Source of the DNA: Candidatus Omnitrophota bacterium
GTDB lineage: Bacteria; Omnitrophota; Gorgyraeia; Duberdicusellales; 4484-171
NCBI GenBank assembly: GCA_023134705.1
Contig: JAGLUN010000005.1
Coordinates: 1 to 32,550, forward strand
DNA: 32,550 nucleotides
Direction: 5' to 3'
How positions within the stretch are numbered: position 1 is the first letter of the stretch; each line of letters begins with the position of its first letter. Position numbers and translations under genes: made by a program. Under the pieces are notes generated by a model. That model did not search any database, was not told the DNA's origin, and was given only the letters and a program-made list of their open reading frames with translations. Shown here one piece after another: positions 22,730 through 31,262 of the stretch.

Positions 22730-22769
22730 CGGGCTGATAAGATATTTTTCTTAACAAACTACTAACTAC
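22730..22769 (-). repeat. Shared 40-nt element 3' of pilO
   Basis: CGGGCTGATAA, 10 unrelated bases, then TTAACAAACTACTAACTAC, matching 17680-17719 block for block. It lies 34 nt beyond the pilO stop on the minus strand. Confidence 0.75.
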
Positions 22770-22802
22770 TAACAACAAACTACTCTAGGGGTAATAGTTC
22801 CC

Positions 22803-23462
22803 CTACTTAGCCCCCGGTTCATGAACTTCTATGGGGTAAGAATATGTATACGTAGTGAAGATAAGAATTACTTCCTGACGGGGCAGAACGCTCACGTCCG
22901 GACTTCTTTTAATTAACACCTGGTTTATATTTACTATCTGCTCTAATTCTAAGGCTTTCTCTATAAAAGAAACCAATTGGGCGTATTCAGATTCGAACAG
23001 CATCTTAAACTGATAAGGCACTATCGTCCTTGAATCAATATTACCTTTTGAAACAGGAAGATCTATGGGAATAAATCCTTTCCAGGAAACTGAACTATCA
23101 GAAGTTTCTTCGCCGGCTTTACCGCCTTCTTTGCCTTCTTCCTGTTGAAGGTCAAAAGTTACGTACTTAAGATCCAATCTTTTGCCCAGAAGAGTTAATT
23201 CCTTCATCGCGTTTAGAATAGCCCCTCTCCTCCTGGGAACCATTCTAAAAAGGGATTCCTCTTCCTCCGTGCCTTTATCCACTTCCTTTTTTAATTCGTT
23301 TAAAATATTTCCCGCGCTTTTGACGCCGGCTAATTCTTCCTGCCTCTCCCGCACTTTTCGCTTAAGAGAAAACATTTTTTTAACCTGAAATAAAAGCCCT
23401 GTAGAAATAAGAACGATAACAATAATTATCACTATTTCAATATTTAAGCCCGCTTTCTTCAT
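22803..23462 (-). CDS. pilO: Type IV pilus assembly protein PilO
   Basis: 219 residues. One membrane helix (about 8-27: IEIVIIIVIVLISTGLLF), a charged coiled coil (about 28-70), then a periplasmic ferredoxin-like domain (IPIDLPVSKG..., IVPYQFKMLFESEYAQLVSF, IEKALELEQIVNINQVLIKR) typical of PilO/GspM. An acidic low-complexity loop lies near 105-125. Overlap with the PilM-PilN fusion gene by 4 nt (ATGA) supports co-translation and the PilN-PilO partnership in the inner membrane. Confidence 0.85.
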   Translation of the reverse strand: MKKAGLNIEIVIIIVIVLISTGLLFQVKKMFSLKRKVRERQEELAGVKSAGNILNELKKEVDKGTEEEESLFRMVPRRRGAILNAMKELTLLGKRLDLKYVTFDLQQEEGKEGGKAGEETSDSSVSWKGFIPIDLPVSKGNIDSRTIVPYQFKMLFESEYAQLVSFIEKALELEQIVNINQVLIKRSPDVSVLPRQEVILIFTTYTYSYPIEVHEPGAK

Positions 23463-25258
23463 AGTTTTAAATCCGCGATTACTTTAAAATTCCTCCAGGT
23501 GAATTCGGTAAGTCTCACGATTTCTTCTTCAACGATAGGAAAAACCGGCGCTACCATAGGAGGATTTAATTTTATATTCCCGAAAGGCTTCAGTTTATCT
23601 AAATCTCTTACGAATTCTCCGATTATTTCATAAGCATCCTCATAATTAGCAAATGTGGTACCTTCTATTTCAATCTCATAGTTGAGTTCGGCAAGCGCTG
23701 ATGATCCGGAAGAAGGCTTCGTTTTAGGAGCTGTCCGCTTATTACTTTTTTCATCTAATACCTCATCTTTAGCGCGGATATCCAGAGAGGTAAACATTAT
23801 TTCCTGAGGTCTTACTTTCACTACTTCTTTTAAAATAAACGCGGGATTCATCCTTTGCTTCCGTAAACTTTCTATTTCTAGCTTTCTTGTTTTTAACTCC
23901 TGAATTCGCGAACGCAGTTGTGCCGCTTTTTGGCTAACTGACTTAAGCCTTTCGATTTCAAAATCAAGCCGCGAGATTGAACGCTCCGTACCCGCCGCAG
24001 CTATCCACAAACTCACTGATGTAAAAATGAATACCGCGATTAAAACTAAACCGATTCCGACAAAAATTAATCTTCTTACCCCCTTAGCTTCCGCCTTTTT
24101 AAGTTCTTCAGGGAGAAAATTAACTATTTTATCCGGCTTATGGGATAGATTCAAAGCCAGACTCAAAGCATTGGCGAAAAGCGTACTATCCTTATTAGTT
24201 TCACCCTCAAGCTCTATTCCTACGCCTTCGAAAGGATTAAGCAGTTCAAATTCAGCGTCAACTTTCTCTTTTAAGGAAAAAATCAAATTTTTGATCTGGG
24301 CGCCTCCGCCTAAAAACATCACCTCAGATACCACTCTCCCTTTAGTTAATTCTTTATAAAAAATGAATGTCCTCTTAAGTTCCTGTATTAATCTGTCTAT
24401 AAAAGGCTCCCATAATAATCTTACTTCTAAGGGATCTATCTCATCAGAACTCCCTTCGGCTGATCCCGCTTCGTACTTACGCTTCATTATTTCCTCAGCA
24501 ATTCTGACTCTGTCTTTAATATCAAATTCTATTTCAGGGATACCTTCTTCCTCCAATACTTCCCCGGCTTTCTGATGGCTAATTTCCATACCGGTGGCTA
24601 GAGCCTCTATAATGTTGGCACAACCAAAAGTAATATTTCTGCTAAATACCAAATTACCTTCTCTAAGGATAGAAATATCTATACAACTATGCCCGATATC
24701 AACCAGGGCGACGTCTTTTTTCTCAGCTATTATCTTCTTAAAAACAGGTGTATGATAAATCGCACATAAAGGCGAAATTAAAGAAGGAATGATCCCCAGC
24801 TCGGAAAAGATATTCAACAAGGGAGTAATACATTCTTTCTCCTCTTTTATTACTAAAACTTCATACCGGGAACCTTTTGTTCCAATTGTCTCGCCGAGAA
24901 GAAAATGCTCAAAGACACTATTAGGACCGGGGGAAGGAATCATTTTCCGTCTTGCTTCCATAATGGCAGTTTTACCCAGTACATTTTTATCCATCTTAGG
25001 CAAAATCACAGTCATTACCATCGGAGAATAAAAAGGGATATTTACCGCGAATTTAGCGTTTTTCAACCTGCTTAAAGGAATTCTTTCAGCAATAATTTTT
25101 ATGAAAGTTTTTTTATCTATTTCCTTTTGCTCGGCCAGGGTATCCAAATAAGGAGTAGGAAAACGAAAAGCCTGGATTAAGCTGAGCTTCCCAACATATT
25201 CTATCTCTACTACTTTAGTATGTAGACTCCCAATGTCTATACCGATTATCTCTTTCAT
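23459..25258 (-). CDS. PilM-PilN fusion, inner-membrane alignment protein
   Basis: 599 residues. Residues 1 to about 372 are PilM: actin-like ATPase with IIGIDIGSLHTKVVEIEY, ALVDIGHSCIDISILREG, and VMFLGGGAQIKNL. Then IVNFLPEELKK, the usual start of PilN (INLLP motif), a membrane helix (about 395-418), a coiled coil (about 425-465) and a PilN-type periplasmic domain (LNYEIEIEGTTFANYEDAYEII). PilM and PilN are normally separate, with PilN's cytoplasmic peptide docking in PilM. Here they are one chain, the architecture of GspL. The ATG at 25258 follows GGGAGGA and lies 1 nt after the pilC stop. An earlier in-frame start would begin inside pilC without a ribosome-binding site. Confidence 0.88.
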   Translation of the reverse strand: MKEIIGIDIGSLHTKVVEIEYVGKLSLIQAFRFPTPYLDTLAEQKEIDKKTFIKIIAERIPLSRLKNAKFAVNIPFYSPMVMTVILPKMDKNVLGKTAIMEARRKMIPSPGPNSVFEHFLLGETIGTKGSRYEVLVIKEEKECITPLLNIFSELGIIPSLISPLCAIYHTPVFKKIIAEKKDVALVDIGHSCIDISILREGNLVFSRNITFGCANIIEALATGMEISHQKAGEVLEEEGIPEIEFDIKDRVRIAEEIMKRKYEAGSAEGSSDEIDPLEVRLLWEPFIDRLIQELKRTFIFYKELTKGRVVSEVMFLGGGAQIKNLIFSLKEKVDAEFELLNPFEGVGIELEGETNKDSTLFANALSLALNLSHKPDKIVNFLPEELKKAEAKGVRRLIFVGIGLVLIAVFIFTSVSLWIAAAGTERSISRLDFEIERLKSVSQKAAQLRSRIQELKTRKLEIESLRKQRMNPAFILKEVVKVRPQEIMFTSLDIRAKDEVLDEKSNKRTAPKTKPSSGSSALAELNYEIEIEGTTFANYEDAYEIIGEFVRDLDKLKPFGNIKLNPPMVAPVFPIVEEEIVRLTEFTWRNFKVIADLKL

Positions 25259-25259
25259 C

Positions 25260-26471
25260 TTATCCTCCCGCCAATTCAGCAAGCTGAATCATCGGTAAAA
25301 ATACTGCCAAAGCTATCCCTCCGACAATAATCCCCATAACCACAATCATTAATGGTTCAAACAAAGCGAATATACCTCTTATTACCCGCGGTAGCTCTTT
25401 ATCATAAAAAGCGCTGACTTTCTCCAGATTCTGGGCGATGTTACCCGACTCCTCTCCAACTTTGATCATTTGAATTACTAAAGCGGGAACCTGCCCCGAT
25501 TCTTCCATACTGTCGGCAATCTTTTCCCCGACATTAACAGCATCACGCACTTTCAAACCTATCTGCCGCAAATAATTGTTATCCATTGCCTCCGCTCCCA
25601 TTTCCAAAGCAGATAAAACATTTACACCTGATTTCAGTGCTAACCCCAGGATATAACAAAACCTGGAAATAATAATGTTTTTTAAAAGACCACCGAAAAG
25701 AGGAAATTTTAATTTTAACTTATCAATCTGATATGCCCCTTTAGGAGTAGAGTAAATATATCTATATATACCGACAAGAGCCCCTACCACTATCAGAATG
25801 ATATACCACGAACCTGTGATAACGTCACTTATTCCCATTACAACCCGGGTAGGAAGCGGTAATTCTACTCCGGCAGTCGCGAATAAAGGTTTGAAAATAG
25901 GCACCACCTTTATCATTAACATAACAATTACCATTATCATTACGCAAAAAAGAATAATCGGGTATGTCGCGGCTTCTTTTATCTTCGCTTTTAAATCCGC
26001 GTCCCACTCTAGATAAGAAGAAAGGCTCTCTAAAACAAGAGTAAGCTTTCCCGTAGCCTCTCCCGCGCCTATAATTGAAGTATATAAGCTTGAAAACACG
26101 CGGGGATGCGCGGACAAGGCCTCTTTAAGATAACTACCGCTTTCGGTCCTGGCACAGATATCATCTATTATCTTTTTAGCATTTTCATTATCAATGGTTT
26201 TACTTAAATTCTTTAATCCCCCGACTAAAGGGATCCCGGCTTCAATCAGAGTACCTAAATGCTGGGTAAAAATCAAAACGTCATGAGGCTTCATTCTTAA
26301 ACCTCTCCGGCCTTTATTACCGGATTGTACCCCTTTAGCGATTTTTGAGCTGCTCAGGAAATGTCCTGAGTTCCTTACTTTTTCAGCCAAATCAAGCTCA
26401 TTCTCGGCAAACATTACCCCTTTAACATTCTTACCGGATTGATCTTTGGCTACATAAACATATCTTTGCAT
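25260..26471 (-). CDS. pilC: Inner-membrane platform protein (PilC/GspF)
   Basis: 403 residues in the T2SSF family layout: a short N-terminal region (QRYVYVAKDQSGKNVKGVMF), then two homologous cytoplasmic helical domains (FTQHLGTLIEAGIPLVGGL; RFCYILGLALKSGVNVLSAL), each followed by membrane helices (AATYPIILFCVMIMVIVMLM; YIILIVVGALVGIYRYI; C-terminal LMIVVMGIIVGGIALAVFLP). GEATGKL and GEESGNI mark the conserved repeats. The start at 26471 gives the usual MxxYxYxA N-terminus. It lies 24 nt after aroC and 1 nt before pilMN, so it is read with both. Confidence 0.92.
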   Translation of the reverse strand: MQRYVYVAKDQSGKNVKGVMFAENELDLAEKVRNSGHFLSSSKIAKGVQSGNKGRRGLRMKPHDVLIFTQHLGTLIEAGIPLVGGLKNLSKTIDNENAKKIIDDICARTESGSYLKEALSAHPRVFSSLYTSIIGAGEATGKLTLVLESLSSYLEWDADLKAKIKEAATYPIILFCVMIMVIVMLMIKVVPIFKPLFATAGVELPLPTRVVMGISDVITGSWYIILIVVGALVGIYRYIYSTPKGAYQIDKLKLKFPLFGGLLKNIIISRFCYILGLALKSGVNVLSALEMGAEAMDNNYLRQIGLKVRDAVNVGEKIADSMEESGQVPALVIQMIKVGEESGNIAQNLEKVSAFYDKELPRVIRGIFALFEPLMIVVMGIIVGGIALAVFLPMIQLAELAGG

Positions 26472-26495
26472 ACTTCTTTCTCCGGGCAATAATTT

Positions 26496-27632
26496 TTAAG
26501 CGATACCTTTAAGATAAGATTTATAATTTTTCTTTATTTCCCCCAAATAGTCGAATCCGAATTTTTCCAGAAGGCATTCGGTTAAAGCTATTGCCAGCAT
26601 ATTTTCGGCGATTACGCCGCAGGCAGTAACCGCGCAAACATCCGAACGGATAGCCGGAGCTTTCTCTTTCTGTCCGTTCATAATATTGACCGAGGATAAA
26701 GGCACTCCTAAAGTAGATATCGGTTTCATTGCCAACCTTACAACCAAGGGTTCACCGTTAGATATGCCTCCTTCAATACCCCCGGCATTATTTGTCCGCC
26801 GGCAGAAGATTTTGCTTCTATCTTTAGGAACACAAATCGCATCGTGAGACTGGCTGCCTCTTTTTTTAGCGTATTCAAAACCTAATCCGATTTCCACTCC
26901 TTTCACCGCCGGGATACCCATAATGTAACCTGCTATTTTCGCGTCCAGGCGTTTATCCGGGTGCATAAAACTCCCCAGACCGGGAGGAATATTTTCCGCC
27001 CATACCTCGATTACCCCTCCTAAACTATCGCCATGTCTCTCGGCTGTTTTTATTTGAGTAATCATCCGGGATTCTTTTTCTTTATCAATACAGTTTAAAC
27101 TAGATCCCCTGGTTTTTTTTATAATTTCGCCTATATTCTTCGGCTTCCTTAAAGAGACAACACTGCCGATACTCAAAACAAAACTCGCGATTCTTATCTT
27201 AAACTCAAGAAGGAGTTGTTTACAAATACTGCCCGCGCACACACCAGCCACGGTTCCCCGGGCTGAGGCTCTTTCCAGAATATTTCTTATATCTTTTTCT
27301 CCGTATTTCAAAATACCGGCCAGATCAGCGTGAGCCGGACGGGGAGTAAATACCGGACTTAAACCGTCTTTCTTTTGAGAAAAGATTTTATGGTCTTTGT
27401 TTTCAACCAGAATACAAATCGGACTTCCTAAACTAATTTTGTTTCTCAACCCGGAAACTATCCGGGCCTTGTCTTTCTCTATATCCATACGTTTGCCCCG
27501 GCCATAGCCGGATTGTCTTCTTTCTAACTCCTTATTAATAAACTCCTCCTCTATCTTTACTCCTTTAGGAAAACCTTCTAAAATCGCTATGATGGCTTCC
27601 CCGTGTGATTCTCCCGCAGTTAAAAATCTCAT
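26496..27632 (-). CDS. aroC: Chorismate synthase
   Basis: Last step of the shikimate pathway, converting EPSP to chorismate with reduced FMN. 378 residues. Seen are LTAGESHG at the N-terminus with its catalytic His, RPAHAD with the second His, SQSHDAIC, RRTNNAGGIEGGISNGEPL and IRSDVCAV. The usual SARET motif reads SARGT here (RASARGTVAGVCAG), a Glu to Gly change in a conserved stretch. Flanking residues are otherwise normal, so I expect an active enzyme. GGAGGGAGGA directly precedes the ATG at 27632. It is followed by pilC after 24 nt, an odd partner for an aromatic biosynthesis gene. Confidence 0.93.
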   Translation of the reverse strand: MRFLTAGESHGEAIIAILEGFPKGVKIEEEFINKELERRQSGYGRGKRMDIEKDKARIVSGLRNKISLGSPICILVENKDHKIFSQKKDGLSPVFTPRPAHADLAGILKYGEKDIRNILERASARGTVAGVCAGSICKQLLLEFKIRIASFVLSIGSVVSLRKPKNIGEIIKKTRGSSLNCIDKEKESRMITQIKTAERHGDSLGGVIEVWAENIPPGLGSFMHPDKRLDAKIAGYIMGIPAVKGVEIGLGFEYAKKRGSQSHDAICVPKDRSKIFCRRTNNAGGIEGGISNGEPLVVRLAMKPISTLGVPLSSVNIMNGQKEKAPAIRSDVCAVTACGVIAENMLAIALTECLLEKFGFDYLGEIKKNYKSYLKGIA

Positions 27633-27646
27633 TCCTCCCTCCTTGC

Positions 27647-27675
27647 ATAATATTGTCAAAATTATTTAAGTTCAA
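27647..27675 (-). promoter_or_regulatory. Weak promoter candidate before aroC
   Basis: On the minus strand, TTGAAC (27675-27670), 17 nt and TATTAT (27652-27647). The predicted start of transcription would fall at the edge of the Shine-Dalgarno sequence, giving a very short leader. A related but weaker arrangement precedes serA (TTAAAC, 17 nt, TACCAT). The -35 match is poor. Confidence 0.3.
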
Positions 27676-27917
27676 ATAACCAATCACCAAGATGCAAGAT
27701 ACAAACAATTACCAAATTTCAATATCCAATAATCAAACACTCGCACCTGTCCCGGCTTGGTCATTTGAATTTGGTCATTGGTTATTGTTTGGTTATTGTT
27801 TCTTGTTTCTTGGTTATTTTATCCTCTCCCCCCTGCATGATAGTATTATCAAAAACTCCCACTTTGCTTTTGCCACTGAATATTTTGCCACCAAAACACA
27901 AAAACCAAAAATCGAAG

Positions 27918-27952
27918 ATAGTCTGCCATAGGCAGATCCGCCTCTGGCTGGC
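27918..27952 (-). repeat. GC-rich double-hairpin repeat, copy D (reverse orientation)
   Basis: ATAGTCTGCCATAGGCAGAT followed by CCGCCTCTGGC is the reverse complement of copies A and B, with the outer hairpin slightly degraded. It shows that the element occurs in both orientations. Confidence 0.8.
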
Positions 27953-27970
27953 AATCTTTATACCTTTGCG

Positions 27971-28828
27971 TCAATGTAATAAAGTTAATACTTTATCACC
28001 CCAGATAAAACAAAAAAGAGCTGCCAGAGATAAATAAGGAAGATAGGGTATTACATGCGAACGTTTAAAAATTAAAGCAAACAAAGTATAAAACAGAGCA
28101 ATAAAAGGAGCGACAAAAAAAGTCAAAATTGCCATCTTCCATCCTAAAAATACGCCTACCATCCCGATAAAATCAACATCGCCTAAACCTAAGGATTCAT
28201 TTTCACCTTCAATGGATTCCTTTTTTCGTAAGGATAAATACAGATTGAGAAAAACATCTCCGAAAAATTTAAAAAAATAAGTAAATCCGAATCCAAAAAT
28301 CAATCCTTTAAAGGAATTAACTACCGGAAGACTGAACATGTCAAAAAAAGCGTTATTCTTTATAAACTCCACACTTTCGTAAATACTGAAAACAATCCCT
28401 ACACTTATACCGATGAAACAGAGTAACACCGGTATAGCCCGGTAATCTATATCAATTAAAGATACAATGATAAGTAAAGAGAAAAAGAAAGCAAATTTTA
28501 AGAAATTTAATAAGAGTACGCTATTTATGGCAAAACCGGGCCCGATAAATTCATATTTCATATAAAGCGATAAAAATAATACCGCAGTGGTAAATTCCAC
28601 TAAGGGATAACGGAACGATATTTTTTCTTTACAGTTTCTGCATTTTCCCTTTAGAAAGAAATAACCCAATATAGGTATATTATCATACCACTTTATCGAA
28701 GAGTTACATTTAGGGCAGAATGAAGAAGGTTTTATGACAGAAATCTCTTTGGGCATCCTGTAAATACACACGTTCAGAAAACTACCTATACAACTCCCGA
28801 AAATAAATATCCATATTTTTTCTATCAT
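27971..28828 (-). CDS. pilD: Prepilin peptidase (type IV leader peptidase)
   Basis: Membrane aspartic protease that removes class III leaders from prepilins, often with N-methylation. 285 residues. N-terminal GSFLNVCIYRMPKE, then the zinc tetracysteine CPKC...CRNC, then about seven membrane helices. The two catalytic Asp residues are in SLIDIDYRAIP (first Asp; the family's IPD ends as IPV here) and GLGDVDFIGMVG (GxGD motif). It is the only such enzyme in the window and presumably matures GspG, H, I and J. ATGA overlap with the aroE stop places it inside the ilvC-leuA-aroE operon. Confidence 0.92.
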   Translation of the reverse strand: MIEKIWIFIFGSCIGSFLNVCIYRMPKEISVIKPSSFCPKCNSSIKWYDNIPILGYFFLKGKCRNCKEKISFRYPLVEFTTAVLFLSLYMKYEFIGPGFAINSVLLLNFLKFAFFFSLLIIVSLIDIDYRAIPVLLCFIGISVGIVFSIYESVEFIKNNAFFDMFSLPVVNSFKGLIFGFGFTYFFKFFGDVFLNLYLSLRKKESIEGENESLGLGDVDFIGMVGVFLGWKMAILTFFVAPFIALFYTLFALIFKRSHVIPYLPYLSLAALFCFIWGDKVLTLLH

Positions 28829-29745
28829 AACCGTTTAGCTCCTTTGTTCAAAGCTTTCCGCATCACCTCAATCGGCGCTGCCTGCCCAGTCCAGAATTCA
28901 AAGGCAGATGTTCCCTGATATAAAAGCATTCCTAATCCGCCTATTGCCGGCAGCCCTAAAGATTTCGCGTCCTGAATTAACCGGGTATCTCTATTATACA
29001 CGACATCATAAATAAATAAATCCTTATGGAGTAATTTTCTGTCTATAACCGCGAGGTCTGTCTCTTTCATTCCCACAGGAGAAGCATTCACCAATAGCTG
29101 ACTTTCTTTTATTTTGTCCGGTATTTGTTCTGCCGGGATAAACTCCCATTTCCCTTTTAAGCCGGGGAAACGGGAAAAATGTTCTCTCACAACCGAAACC
29201 GTCTTATTATCTTTTTCGTATATGTAAAGTTTTTTTATCGAGGCACTTATCCAACTCAAACCGGAAATAACCGCTCTCCCCGCGCCCCCGCAGCCAATCA
29301 CAAAAACAATCTTATCTTTTGTTTCAAAACCCAAATCTTCTCTTAAGGATTTCAAGAAACCATCCGCGTCGGTATTAGTATATTCCTTCTCACGTTTTAC
29401 CGTATTTATCGCTCCGGATACTATCATATAATGGAAGTCTTTTCCTCTACTCATCTTTTTCTCAAAAGGAAATGCCTCCTCCATTATTTCTTTCGCCCGG
29501 ACTTTATGAGGAATAGTAATGTTAAATCCTAAGATATCTCCGGCGCGGACCGGATTTTGCTCCGTATCTTTAACTATCTTATCCGGATTAAGTAAAAAAT
29601 CTTTGAGCTCTTGGGGCTTTACTTCAAACAAACGGTAATCCGCGTTAATCTTAAGTTCTTCAAAGGCCGCATTGTGCATGAAAGGAGAAAGACTATGTTT
29701 GACAGGATACCCGATTAAACCGTAGATTTTCGGTTTATTCATCAA
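28825..29745 (-). CDS. aroE: Shikimate dehydrogenase
   Basis: NADP-dependent reduction of 3-dehydroshikimate. 306 residues against 270-290 usual. Motifs are GYPVKHSLSPFMHN (substrate Ser-x-Ser), NITIPHK with the catalytic Lys, NTDADG with the catalytic Asp, the GCGGAGRAV nucleotide loop, and GLGMLLYQGTSAFEFWTG. The extra length comes from two insertions in the substrate domain: about 5 residues before NITIPHK and about 12 residues between it and GAINTV (FPFEKKMSRGKDFHYMIVS). ATG overlaps the leuA stop. A second ATG follows directly and could also be used. Confidence 0.92.
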   Translation of the reverse strand: MMNKPKIYGLIGYPVKHSLSPFMHNAAFEELKINADYRLFEVKPQELKDFLLNPDKIVKDTEQNPVRAGDILGFNITIPHKVRAKEIMEEAFPFEKKMSRGKDFHYMIVSGAINTVKREKEYTNTDADGFLKSLREDLGFETKDKIVFVIGCGGAGRAVISGLSWISASIKKLYIYEKDNKTVSVVREHFSRFPGLKGKWEFIPAEQIPDKIKESQLLVNASPVGMKETDLAVIDRKLLHKDLFIYDVVYNRDTRLIQDAKSLGLPAIGGLGMLLYQGTSAFEFWTGQAAPIEVMRKALNKGAKRL

Positions 29746-31262
29746 CTCAGTATTTTATCTATCGCATCAAGGTAGGCTCTTGTGGAAGCTTCTAAAATAT
29801 CCGTGCTCGATCCTTTGCCGGAAACACTTTTTTTCGCGGATTTTATCTCAACACGCACTAATCCCTGGGCGTCTTTCCCTTTAGTTATCGCGTCCAGTTT
29901 ATAGCTAAGCAATTTGACCCGCTTACCTATAACTTTATTCATAATTTTATCTACGGCTTTATAGCAAGCGTCCACAGGGCCGTCTCCGTTGGATTTCGCT
30001 TCACACTGTTCGTTTTTGTACTTTACTTTTACGCTTGCCTCAGGAATAATATCTGTGCCTGTCGTAACTTTTATAGATACTAATTCAATACTCCTTTTCT
30101 TTTTTCTTGTTTCCTCTTCAACCAGGGCAATCAAATCATCATCAAAAATCTCTTTTTTCTTATCACCCAGCTCTTTAAATTTTTTAAAAACCATCCGCGT
30201 CTTCTGTTCATCAAGAACAACTCCCAAATCCTTTAATCTTTTCAACAAAGCGTGTCTTCCGGAATGTTTGCCTAAAACCAGAAGGCTTTTGCCTACGCCC
30301 ACATCCTTGGGATTCATTATTTCGTAAGTAGTTCTTTTCTTCAAAATTGCGTCTTGATGAATCCCCGATTCATGACGGAAAGCATTAGCTCCGACTACAG
30401 CTTTATTGGGAGGGACAACAAATCCGGTAAGAGTACTCACCAAACGCGAAGTACAAAAGATATTTTTAGTATTTATCCCGGTGTAAAGGTTTTTAAAAGC
30501 GTCTTTACGGGTTTTTATTGCCATTACTACCTCTTCTAAAGAAGCGTTCCCCGCTCTTTCTCCTATTCCATTTATGGTACAATGAACCTGTCTGGCTCCC
30601 GCCAGTACAGCGGAAAGAGAATTTGCCGCGGCCAATCCTAAATCATCATGACAATGAGTAGCAATAATCGCTTTGTTTATGTTGGGAACGTTATTCAAAA
30701 TACCGCTGATTAAAGAAAAAATTTCCTGGGGATAAGTATAACCCACAGTATCGGGAATATTAACGGTTTTAACGCCTTCTTTTATAACTGTTTCAATAAT
30801 CCGGTAAAGAAAATCAGGTTCGGTACGAGTAGCATCCTCAGGAGAAAATTCTACGTCATCAGATAAATTACAAGCTAAACGCGCGGCTTTCTTTGCCAAA
30901 CGTAAAATTTCTTCTTCGGCCTTTTTGAATTTATACTTAAGATGGATTTTAGAAGTAGCCAGGAATATATGAATAAGAGAGTGCTTGGCCGGCTTAGTAG
31001 CCTTATAAACCGCTTCAATATCTTCTTTAAGACATCTTGCCAAACCGCAAACAACGCTGTTCTTTATGTTTGCGGCTATTAAATTTACCCCCTTAAAATC
31101 ATCAGGGCTTGAGATAGGAAATCCGGCTTCGATAATATCTACACCTAATTTCTCTAATTGATAGGCGACTTCTAACTTTTGTTCGGAAGTCAAAGACGCT
31201 CCCGGAGCCTGTTCTCCATCGCGCAAAGTAGTATCAAGAATTATTACTTTCTCTAAGCTCAT
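29742..31262 (-). CDS. leuA: 2-isopropylmalate synthase
   Basis: Condenses 2-oxoisovalerate with acetyl-CoA, the first step of leucine synthesis. 506 residues: TIM barrel with [13 protein letters not shown] (N-terminus), HCHDDLG metal ligands, [16 protein letters not shown], and [12 protein letters not shown] in the linker. A C-terminal LeuA dimerisation/feedback domain follows (about 385-506; [36 protein letters not shown]). The combination with ilvC upstream supports leuA rather than citramalate or homocitrate synthase. ATGA overlaps with both neighbours show coupled translation. Confidence 0.92.
   Translation of the reverse strand: MSLEKVIILDTTLRDGEQAPGASLTSEQKLEVAYQLEKLGVDIIEAGFPISSPDDFKGVNLIAANIKNSVVCGLARCLKEDIEAVYKATKPAKHSLIHIFLATSKIHLKYKFKKAEEEILRLAKKAARLACNLSDDVEFSPEDATRTEPDFLYRIIETVIKEGVKTVNIPDTVGYTYPQEIFSLISGILNNVPNINKAIIATHCHDDLGLAAANSLSAVLAGARQVHCTINGIGERAGNASLEEVVMAIKTRKDAFKNLYTGINTKNIFCTSRLVSTLTGFVVPPNKAVVGANAFRHESGIHQDAILKKRTTYEIMNPKDVGVGKSLLVLGKHSGRHALLKRLKDLGVVLDEQKTRMVFKKFKELGDKKKEIFDDDLIALVEEETRKKKRSIELVSIKVTTGTDIIPEASVKVKYKNEQCEAKSNGDGPVDACYKAVDKIMNKVIGKRVKLLSYKLDAITKGKDAQGLVRVEIKSAKKSVSGKGSSTDILEASTRAYLDAIDKILS

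Larger units (their letters stand above)
22416..22802. repeat. Intergenic region: operator candidate and low-complexity repeats
   Basis: A 387-nt gap. The part next to the helix-turn-helix gene (22416-22500) is AT-rich and probably regulatory. Next come CTATATTGCGG and CTATATTGTGG (about 22543-22580), a G/C/T word repeat (gggctatgtgctgtgggctt, about 22580-22625), a run of ATCAGG words with 8-10 nt spacing (about 22637-22690), and the 40-nt shared element at 22730-22769. No credible gene is seen. Confidence 0.7.
27633..27970. repeat. pilD-aroC intergenic region: inverted repeat and double hairpin
   Basis: A 338-nt gap. A/C-rich arm 27674-27738 (AATAACCAATCACCAAGATG, and CAATATCCAATAATCAAAC shared with 1696-1714) faces a G/T-rich arm (about 27766-27815, TTGGTCATTGGTTATTGTTT). 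Beyond it, minus-strand TTTTTGATAATACTATCATG followed by CAGGGGGGAGAGG (27855-27824) resembles the aroC leader TTTTGACAATATTATGCAAGG at 27661-27640. A reverse-oriented double hairpin lies at 27918-27952. No gene is seen. Confidence 0.75.

Noticed and set aside
27692-28037. Two plus-strand reading frames in the pilD-aroC gap
   Set aside because: They are translations of the AACCAATAACC-type inverted repeat and the antisense of the pilD end.
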